Of a DNA stretch of 28,635 bases, positions 22,756 to 28,635 are shown piece by piece. The first letter of the stretch is position 1. Each line of letters starts with the position of its first letter. The position numbers and the translations under genes are program-made. Source of the DNA: CAMDTE01 sp034679985. Its GTDB lineage: Bacteria; Bacteroidota; Bacteroidia; Flavobacteriales; Schleiferiaceae. The stretch covers positions 1 through 28,635 of the forward strand of contig JAXITR010000026.1 in assembly GCA_034679985.1 (NCBI GenBank). Direction: 5' to 3'. The notes beneath the pieces are model-generated. The model saw only the letters and a program-made list of their open reading frames with translations. It did not search any database and had not been told where the DNA came from.

Positions 22756-24228
22756 TTACCGGCTGTAATTCGGTGCTTCGCGCGTGATGGTGACGTCGTG
22801 CGGATGACTTTCCGCCGCTCCCGACGTGGTGATGCGCACAAAACGACCGTTCTTCTGCAGGGTTTCAACGTCTTTTGCTCCACAGTACCCCATTCCGGCG
22901 CGCAAACCGCCAATGAACTGGTACATCACTTCGGCCACTTCGCCTTTGTAGGGAACGCGCCCCACAATTCCTTCCGGAACCAATTTCTTGATGTCGTCTT
23001 CCACGTCCTGGAAGTAGCGGTCTTTGGAGCCGGCCTGCATGGCTTCAATGGAGCCCATGCCGCGGTAAGACTTGAACCGACGACCGTCCAAAATGATGCT
23101 TTCCCCTGGCGCTTCCAAGGTACCAGCGAACAACGATCCCAACATGACGGAGTCCGCCCCAGCCGCAATGGCCTTGACTATATCGCCGGTGTAGCGAATT
23201 CCTCCGTCGGCAATGACGGGAACGCCGCTACCCGCAATCGCTGCAGCTACTTCCATCACGGCAGACAACTGCGGCACGCCCACCCCCGCAATGATTCGGG
23301 TGGTGCAGATGGAACCCGGGCCAATGCCCACTTTGACGGCGTCGGCTCCGGCCTCTACCAAGTAACGAGCTGCCTCCGCCGAGGCAATGTTGCCCACCAC
23401 TACATCCAGTTTGGGAAACTTGGCTTTTACGGCCTTCAAGGCATCCACCACACCCTTGGTGTGGCCGTGCGCCGTATCAATAATGACCGCATCCACATTG
23501 GCTTCCACCAAGGCAGTAACCCGGTCCACAACGTCACCCGTTACCCCAACGGCTGCCGCCACGCGCAATCGACCGTAGGCGTCTTTGTTGGCGTTCGGTT
23601 TGTTCTTCTTCTTGGAAATGTCTCGGTAGGTAATCAGCCCCACCAGGGTACCGTCGGCCTTCACCACCGGCAACTTCTCTACCTTGTTGTTCTGCAGGAT
23701 GATTTCCGCCTCCTCCAAGGTGGTATTCTCCTTGCCCGTAACCAAATTGGACTTGGTCATGATCTCGCCCACCAATTTATCGTCGTTGGTTTCAAAACGC
23801 AAATCGCGGTTGGTCACAATTCCTTCCAAAATGCCTTTCTCCGTAACCACTGGAATTCCGCCAATGCGGTACTCCGTCATCAATCGTTTGGCTTCGGCGA
23901 TGGTGGCTCCTGCGCGCAACGTCACCGGATCCAAAATCATTCCGCTCTCCGCCCGCTTCACCTTGCGAACTTCCACCGCTTGCTGTTCGGCGGTCATGTT
24001 CTTGTGCAAGACGCCAATACCCCCTTCTTGCGCTATGGCAATGGCCATGGTAGACTCCGTCACGGTGTCCATGGCCGCACTAACGATGGGCGTATTGAGC
24101 ATTATGTTGCGCGTAAAACGCGAACTGATCCGCACGTCGCGCGGCAAAATTTCGGAATACGCGGGGACCAACAGTACGTCGTCGTACGTCAGGTATTCGC
24201 CAATAACTTTTTCGGAGGAGAGGGGCAT
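22756..24228 (-). CDS. guaB: Inosine-5'-monophosphate dehydrogenase
   Basis: This 490-aa enzyme oxidises IMP to XMP with NAD+, the first committed step to GMP. Early residues include YLTYDDVLLVPAYSEILPRD (about 13-32). Two CBS domains, which bind adenine and guanine nucleotides as regulators, cover about 95-210 (IAEAKRLMTEYRIGGIPVV and EAEIILQNNKVEKLPVV). The active-site Cys308 lies in GIGPGSICTTR. GGIRYTGDIVKAIAAGAD, GSLFAGTLEAPGE and YRGMGSIEAM are further family motifs. Two ATGs are possible. The one at 24249 lies only 1 base after a -7 box, so its codon would precede the transcript start. ATG 24228 (MPLSSEKVIG) is therefore preferred and matches the usual length. Confidence 0.96.
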   Translation of the reverse strand: MPLSSEKVIGEYLTYDDVLLVPAYSEILPRDVRISSRFTRNIMLNTPIVSAAMDTVTESTMAIAIAQEGGIGVLHKNMTAEQQAVEVRKVKRAESGMILDPVTLRAGATIAEAKRLMTEYRIGGIPVVTEKGILEGIVTNRDLRFETNDDKLVGEIMTKSNLVTGKENTTLEEAEIILQNNKVEKLPVVKADGTLVGLITYRDISKKKNKPNANKDAYGRLRVAAAVGVTGDVVDRVTALVEANVDAVIIDTAHGHTKGVVDALKAVKAKFPKLDVVVGNIASAEAARYLVEAGADAVKVGIGPGSICTTRIIAGVGVPQLSAVMEVAAAIAGSGVPVIADGGIRYTGDIVKAIAAGADSVMLGSLFAGTLEAPGESIILDGRRFKSYRGMGSIEAMQAGSKDRYFQDVEDDIKKLVPEGIVGRVPYKGEVAEVMYQFIGGLRAGMGYCGAKDVETLQKNGRFVRITTSGAAESHPHDVTITREAPNYSR

Positions 24229-24250
24229 AGCAATTCTTTTGAATTGCATG

Positions 24251-24258
24251 CAAAGATA
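24251..24258 (-). promoter_or_regulatory. Bacteroidota-type -7 box for guaB
   Basis: On the minus strand TATCTTTG matches TAnnTTTG exactly. Transcription would start near 24246, leaving a leader of about 18 bases before the preferred ATG at 24228. No TTG -33 element is evident because the terminator hairpin of the upstream gene occupies that space. Confidence 0.5.
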
Positions 24259-24264
24259 ACATAA

Positions 24265-24290
24265 AAGGGCCGCCCTTTGGGGCGGCCCTT
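24265..24290 (-). terminator. Intrinsic terminator after the T9SS surface-protein gene
   Basis: A perfect 10-bp inverted repeat, AAGGGCCGCC at 24265-24274 and GGCGGCCCTT at 24281-24290, encloses a 6-base loop. On the minus strand the GC-rich stem runs into CCCTTTTATGTTAT, a short T-rich tract. It lies 24 bp past the stop of the large surface-protein gene and 6 bp before the guaB -7 box. It therefore separates the two transcripts. Confidence 0.85.
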
Positions 24291-24313
24291 AATTTATTCC
24301 AGCAAGCTTTGGT

Positions 24314-27300
24314 TTAGCGCAACAAGGTCAAACTGCCCTGTACATCTTTCAACTCTTCCTGAACCGACCGGTACTTCAAACGGTACATATAAACACCCAT
24401 GGGGGCATCTACACCGTCGATGGTACCGTCCCACCCTTGCTTTTCATCGCGGGAAGTAAATACTTTATTTCCCCAACGATCGAAGATTTCCAATGAGTAC
24501 GATGTAGACTCAGCGTATACGTTCAACGGACGCCATACGCGGTTGGCCGGTTGGCTGGACGCGGGATTGAATGCATTGGGTACAAACATGCGCGGAAGGT
24601 GCTCCGCACACGCAACGTTGGAGATGCTGCGGAAAGGAAGTCCGTCAAAGTCCAGGAATCCGAGCGGGTTGTTTTGTTCCACAGCCACAATGCGGTAGCA
24701 GAAAATGCCCGTTACGTCCGGCCCCAAACTGCGGATGTTGTCGTTGTAAACCGTGTCCTTTCCGGCCACTGTTCCTATCAAATTGAACGGACCGGTCTCC
24801 GTTTGTGCACGGTACACTTGGTATTCCTTCACCACCCCTCCAAAATCACGGTAGCGGTTCCACACCACGCGGTTGACCAAGTTGTCTTGAGCGGTGGCCT
24901 TAACCATAATGTTCGTGCCAATGTTGGAGGCCGTGTCGATATTCCCACAGGAGTCGGTAGCTACAAAGCGGTACTCGTAGTGGTGATTATCTGGATCCGC
25001 CGTAAAGTCTGTAAAGCGAATCTCCCAAGGACCTACGGAAGGTTTTGGCAACCTGCCCAATGAGATAAACGGCATGCCCGGCTCGTCGGCGCGTTGCACG
25101 TCAAAGTTGATCACGTCGGCGTCTTTGTCAATAAACACCACCATGTCAATGGCTTTGTCGGCACGAACTGCCGTGCGCGCCAAATACAACAAACGCGAAC
25201 GTTGAACCACCAATCCGTTGATGCACTTCTGGTTGGACGTGGAACGAAGCGTTCCTGAAGTATCTACCGCCCGAACGTAGTAGCAGTAGCTGTACCCCGA
25301 AATAACGTCGCGCGAGGAGTACGTTACAAACTGTCCCGGTTGTGGGTTGGAATTACCGGGTAAGGTTGCCAAAAGCACTCCCGTCTGCGTCGGTGCTCCT
25401 GGAGGGGTGACGTCGGCCAGCACCAAGTACTTGTCTACGCCACCGGGCCAGCCCAAGTAGGCATTCCAAGACAAACGAAGTATCCCTTCACACGGGTCAA
25501 TGTTTTCGTTCAACAGCATGTTGTTGTGGTGCGGAACCAGTAAATCACTGCTTTGGTTGCCGCAACTGTCAACTGAAATCACCTTGTACGTGCCAATTTG
25601 CGTGTTGGGATCCAAACCGGGAATTACGTACGGCATAGGCTGCCCTGCAGGTACTGTGGCCAATGGGGTCCAAGTGGCACCATTTCCTTGAAGAACAATG
25701 TAATCTACTACATCGCCCGACTTGCTCGGAGTCCAAGACAGGACTGCATTCGTTCCTTGAACGCTTACCGAATCCAAAGCCATGGCGTCCGTATTCACTT
25801 GGTCCGAAAACTGACCGCTGTCCCGAGTGGAATTGCAGCTGCCCCCTACCCGAATTTCGTAACGCAGCAAATCACCGCACAGATTCACCGTGTCGTTATA
25901 ATTCAACGCCGTGGTTGTACCGATTTGTGCCCACGGTGTTGACGTGCCTCGACGCCAAACTTCGTAGGTGGGTGAAGACCCCGAATGTCCAGAATTCCAA
26001 GCCAACTGCGCAACATAGGAATTGGTAGGCGGGAAAGGAGTAACGTCCAATTCTACGAGGGAAATGGTATCCGAAGGAGCTGAGCTCAATCCACAACCAC
26101 CCAACGTACGCATGAAGTAGTAAGCCGGTTGACCCGCAACGGGGTTGTTGTGGGTAAATAGTGCAGTGTTGTACCCCAGAACGGTATCCACGGCAACGAA
26201 GGGAATTGCAGGGTTGGTGCCGTAGAAAACAACATACGCATCAAAATTTTGACCCGTATCCACAGGAGTGGACCAATCGATTTGGTTTTTACCGTTGGGC
26301 AAACGCGTAACGCAGGAATTGGTCAAATCAGGCGCGTCCGGCATGGAGTTGATGACCTCCACAATAACGTTTACCGTTTGCGATGCGGGAACGGGACAAT
26401 AGTTGTCCGCCATACGCAACAGGAAGGGATATACGTTAGACAATTGGCCGCAGGAATTCGCCGTGGTTGCCAAATGGCCACAATCCGTTTGCCATTCAAA
26501 AATAACGTTATTAACGGTTGGGATTCCAGTGATTTGAGTCTGTCCTGGACCACCTTGGCCCAAAGCACCAACAATGGTTGCACACGGGGGATTCAAACAT
26601 CCGGTGGTTGTGCTGTTCAAGGGTGATCCCAATTGTTGTCCCAGCGGCTTGCAATCAATCAATTGCGGCGCAAAGGTGGGGAGTAACTGTGTTTCGGTAG
26701 CGACCAGGCCAAACTTCACTTTCTCGCCGGCAAATACGCTTACTTTCCAAAAGGCCACTGAACCGTTGGCCGCGTACACCGGCTTGACGGAGTCAAATCC
26801 AGGATAATTCTGTACAACAACCGAGGGAGGTAAATTAATAGTCCCTGATCCTGTTTGCGGAATGGGCAAACAGCCCGTGCGGATAACAATAGGAATGTCA
26901 CGATAAACCTCCGCAATCACTTGACCGCAGCGACGTGTTTCGATTTTTACCGAGGATGCATATCCACCACCGATTTGTGGGGAAATGGTGATGTTGCCAG
27001 TAGCCGTATTGAACTGCATCGCAGGGCTGGATGGAAACGGGCCCGGACCCGGAGTCAACGTCCACGTGTATCCTCCAGTCGAGGCAATCGGATTACCACT
27101 TGAACCCAAAGGAGCTGTTAATGAATACTCCATTTCGTCTAGATCTGCATCGGCCGCGTTGTGGGAGTAGGTGTAGGTGTATCCGGAACAGATAACTGAA
27201 ATTGGTGCCTCGGCAAAACTTGGTGATGAATCGTAGCAGGGATTCATGTTCAAAGCAGGTGTGCCTGCACCGCCGGGAGAAAAAGGTTTCATAACAGCGC

Positions 27301-27757
27301 GCAGGCGAAAGGATTGGCTGGATGAATTCGGCATGTTCAGCAAACCGTCCGGGCGGCAGCAATCTTCGTAATAAAAAGTCCAACCTGTGGCAGGCGGTGT
27401 ACCGTTCAAGGTAATCGGGGCTGATTGAAAAATGTGCTGTTCAATGGATCCATTCGCCGAAGGCCCTGCACACGGTTGCTGCCCAGAGTAGCACGAGGGC
27501 GAAACATTCAAACCAGGCGCCACACGGGAACACACAATGTTACCCGCCGGACTGTTGGAGGTTAATGAAAGTGTTGAAACGTTGAAGGGAATTCCACCGC
27601 ACTCTCGGTAAACAGCCAGACGAAAAACAACTTTACCAGCATTGGGCCCTGTGGTCAAACAACTCCAAGTAACTTCCCCACCAATCAGGTGGGAAGCCTT
27701 GGTAGGAAGTGCCGTGAGCAACAGCAACGCCAGAACTAAAAGAACAGACTTTCTCAT
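24314..27757 (-). CDS. Large secreted protein with gliding-motility/type-B T9SS C-terminal domain
   Basis: This 1147-aa protein is predicted to be exported by Sec (MRKSVLLVLALLLLTALPTKA) and then by the type IX secretion system. The mature start SHLIGGEVTWSCLTTGPN is typical of a Bacteroidota adhesin-like family. The middle is beta-sandwich in character: after about residue 480 come several fibronectin type III-like units (for example NSMPDAPDLTNSCVTRLPNG and WNRYRDFGGVVKEYQVYRA). The last 95 residues are a CHU_C/gliding-motility C-terminal domain (FVPNAFNPASSQPANRVWRP, SYSLEIFDRWGNKVFTSRD, GWDGTIDGVDAPMGVYMYRL), ending GSLTLLR. It is cysteine-rich, as expected for a surface protein. ATG 27757 is chosen over an upstream ATG because the promoter -7 box ends 5 bases before it. 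The gene has its own promoter and terminator. Ligand and role are unknown. Confidence 0.88.
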   Translation of the reverse strand: MRKSVLLVLALLLLTALPTKASHLIGGEVTWSCLTTGPNAGKVVFRLAVYRECGGIPFNVSTLSLTSNSPAGNIVCSRVAPGLNVSPSCYSGQQPCAGPSANGSIEQHIFQSAPITLNGTPPATGWTFYYEDCCRPDGLLNMPNSSSQSFRLRAVMKPFSPGGAGTPALNMNPCYDSSPSFAEAPISVICSGYTYTYSHNAADADLDEMEYSLTAPLGSSGNPIASTGGYTWTLTPGPGPFPSSPAMQFNTATGNITISPQIGGGYASSVKIETRRCGQVIAEVYRDIPIVIRTGCLPIPQTGSGTINLPPSVVVQNYPGFDSVKPVYAANGSVAFWKVSVFAGEKVKFGLVATETQLLPTFAPQLIDCKPLGQQLGSPLNSTTTGCLNPPCATIVGALGQGGPGQTQITGIPTVNNVIFEWQTDCGHLATTANSCGQLSNVYPFLLRMADNYCPVPASQTVNVIVEVINSMPDAPDLTNSCVTRLPNGKNQIDWSTPVDTGQNFDAYVVFYGTNPAIPFVAVDTVLGYNTALFTHNNPVAGQPAYYFMRTLGGCGLSSAPSDTISLVELDVTPFPPTNSYVAQLAWNSGHSGSSPTYEVWRRGTSTPWAQIGTTTALNYNDTVNLCGDLLRYEIRVGGSCNSTRDSGQFSDQVNTDAMALDSVSVQGTNAVLSWTPSKSGDVVDYIVLQGNGATWTPLATVPAGQPMPYVIPGLDPNTQIGTYKVISVDSCGNQSSDLLVPHHNNMLLNENIDPCEGILRLSWNAYLGWPGGVDKYLVLADVTPPGAPTQTGVLLATLPGNSNPQPGQFVTYSSRDVISGYSYCYYVRAVDTSGTLRSTSNQKCINGLVVQRSRLLYLARTAVRADKAIDMVVFIDKDADVINFDVQRADEPGMPFISLGRLPKPSVGPWEIRFTDFTADPDNHHYEYRFVATDSCGNIDTASNIGTNIMVKATAQDNLVNRVVWNRYRDFGGVVKEYQVYRAQTETGPFNLIGTVAGKDTVYNDNIRSLGPDVTGIFCYRIVAVEQNNPLGFLDFDGLPFRSISNVACAEHLPRMFVPNAFNPASSQPANRVWRPLNVYAESTSYSLEIFDRWGNKVFTSRDEKQGWDGTIDGVDAPMGVYMYRLKYRSVQEELKDVQGSLTLLR

Positions 27758-27762
27758 GGACA

Positions 27763-27793
27763 CAAATGTAACACAGGAGATCAGGCTGTTCAA
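27763..27793 (-). promoter_or_regulatory. Complete Bacteroidota-type promoter for the surface-protein gene
   Basis: On the minus strand TTG (27793-27791) is followed after exactly 20 bases by TACATTTG (27770-27763), a full match to TTG-N17-23-TAnnTTTG. The box ends 5 bases before the ATG at 27757, so the mRNA would be nearly leaderless. This is the best promoter in the window. Confidence 0.65.
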
Positions 27794-27854
27794 GCCTTTT
27801 TTGTGCGTTCGGTCTGCGGTTGCGTCAAGGGGGCAACTGGACGCGTAAACGGAT

Positions 27855-28635
27855 TTAACCCTTCAATAAAGTGCGCGAAATCACCAATCGTTGAATCTCC
27901 GAGGTACCTTCCCCGATGGTACACAATTTAGCGTCGCGGTAGAATTTCTCTGCCGGAAAGTCCTTGGTGTATCCGTATCCACCGTGCACCTGAATGCCTT
28001 CGTTGGCCACCCGAACACATACCTCGGATGCCATCAGTTTGGCCATGGCGGATTCTTTGCTCATTTTGTGGCCCGCATCCTTCAAAGCGCCTGCGTGGCG
28101 GGTCAATAATTCCGACGCCTCAATTTCAGTGGCCATGTCGGCCAACTTGAAGGCTATGGCCTGAAATTCTGAAATCTTCTTGCCAAATTGCTCGCGTTCT
28201 TTGCTGTAGTGAAGCGCTGCATTCATCGCCCCTTTGGCAATTCCTATGGACAAAGCGGCAATTGAAATTCGGCCGCCGTCCAGTATTTTCATGGACTGAA
28301 TGAATCCATCCCCTACTTCGCCCAAGCGATTGGCATCCGGGATGCGGCACTCGTCAAAAAAGAGGCCACCGGTTTCGGAGGCACGCATGCCCAACTTGTT
28401 CTCTTTCTTACCCGAACTGAAGCCGGGCGTGCCTTTCTCCACCACAAATGCGGTCATCCCGTGGGAATCACCTTTTTCGCCGGTGCGGACGATGACTACG
28501 GCAACATCCCCGGAAATGGCGTGCGTGATGAAGTTTTTGGAGCCGTTGAGAACCCAATGATCGCCGTCCCGAACCGCTGTAGTGTGCATGCCGCCTGCGT
28601 CGGAACCGGTCCCCGTTTCCGTTAAACCCCAAGCG
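27855..28635 (-). CDS. Acyl-CoA dehydrogenase (5' part outside the window)
   Basis: About 259 C-terminal residues of an acyl-CoA dehydrogenase are present. This flavoenzyme class forms the alpha,beta double bond of acyl-CoAs in fatty acid or branched amino acid breakdown. Reading continues through the window edge as WGLTETGTGSDAGGMHTTAV, the FAD-contacting segment, so the ATG at 28589 is internal and not the start. Next come GSKNFITHAISGDVAVV, the second FAD region ERKEQFGKKISEFQ-like (seen as EREQFGKKISEFQAIAFKLA), and HGGYGYTKDFPAEKFYRDAK. The catalytic Glu is in GEGTSEIQRL near the C-terminus, the position used by short- and medium-chain enzymes. The chain-length class cannot be fixed without the missing N-terminus. 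About 97 bp, with no convincing terminator, separate it from the next gene. Confidence 0.93.
   Translation of the reverse strand, partial: AWGLTETGTGSDAGGMHTTAVRDGDHWVLNGSKNFITHAISGDVAVVIVRTGEKGDSHGMTAFVVEKGTPGFSSGKKENKLGMRASETGGLFFDECRIPDANRLGEVGDGFIQSMKILDGGRISIAALSIGIAKGAMNAALHYSKEREQFGKKISEFQAIAFKLADMATEIEASELLTRHAGALKDAGHKMSKESAMAKLMASEVCVRVANEGIQVHGGYGYTKDFPAEKFYRDAKLCTIGEGTSEIQRLVISRTLLKG

Noticed and set aside
24229..24249. Seven extra N-terminal residues of IMPDH from ATG 24249
   Set aside because: That ATG lies 1 base after the -7 box and would precede the likely transcript start. MPLSSEKVIG at 24228 gives the usual length.
22798..24264. 488-aa open frame antisense to nearly all of guaB
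   Set aside because: guaB is unmistakable on the other strand. The antisense frame is His/Arg/Asn-rich without known motifs and arises because TTA, CTA and TCA codons are rare in these GC-richer genes.
27786..27854. Possible terminator after the acyl-CoA dehydrogenase gene (GCGTC/GACGC and GTTGC/GCAAC repeats)
   Set aside because: The stems are only 5 bp, compete with each other and lack a T-tract.
1..28635. CRISPR array, IS element, prophage or attachment site
   Set aside because: No regularly spaced repeats, transposase, integrase or terminal inverted repeats were seen. The genes are typical core and envelope genes of Bacteroidota.

Overview
The window is a compact, gene-dense chromosomal segment of a Bacteroidota bacterium, most likely a Flavobacteriia/Flavobacteriales relative with moderately high GC. 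The signs are: a large secreted protein with a gliding-motility/type-B T9SS sorting domain; a lolA - LptF/G-family gene pair; tamB divergent from tsaD; a short-form HisRS; promoter boxes of the Bacteroidota TAnnTTTG type; and almost no Shine-Dalgarno sequences. No rRNA, tRNA, CRISPR array, IS element or prophage was seen. The largest gene-free gap is about 97 bp, so no stretch over 300 bases lacks a gene.

Layout. (1) 1-5580, plus strand: an envelope operon with a possible ftsK 3' tail, lolA, an LptF/LptG-family permease, a GT4-like glycosyltransferase, a membrane GT2 glycosyltransferase and a RibBA-like gene whose cyclohydrolase II half looks dead. Junctions are overlaps or gaps under 10 bp, and three successive genes start with GTG. 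(2) 5555-9883, minus: tamB, tail-overlapping ribB. (3) 9942-13094, plus: a translationally coupled operon whose products mostly act on the translation machinery: tsaD (tRNA t6A), a retropepsin-like RimB-type protease, a RimK-type glutamate ligase and rsmE (16S rRNA m3U1498). (4) 13044-14555, minus: a solitary histidine ammonia-lyase. (5) 14616-18907, plus: a photorepair operon with an atypical SDR, a flavin reductase family protein, a 48-aa DUF2256 zinc-ribbon protein (147 bp, easily missed), an Fe-S bacterial cryptochrome/(6-4) photolyase and a DASH cryptochrome. (6) 18910-21959, minus: an EttA-type ABC-F gene followed by hisS. (7) 22009-22755, plus: a secreted CarboxypepD_reg-like protein. 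(8) 22756-28635, minus: guaB, a large T9SS surface protein with its own promoter and terminator, and an acyl-CoA dehydrogenase cut by the window edge.

How they work together: the left part builds and supplies the envelope (lipoprotein and LPS transport, glycosyl transfer, TamB). The middle is a translation-modification operon next to a light-damage repair operon. HutH, which makes the UV-absorbing compound urocanate, is divergent from the photorepair operon by only 60 bp. All four convergent gene pairs abut or overlap. The only clear intrinsic terminator lies at a head-to-tail junction. The most promising less-described unit is the photorepair operon: an SDR lacking the catalytic Tyr, a flavin reductase, DUF2256 and two cryptochrome/photolyases, possibly co-regulated with hutH.
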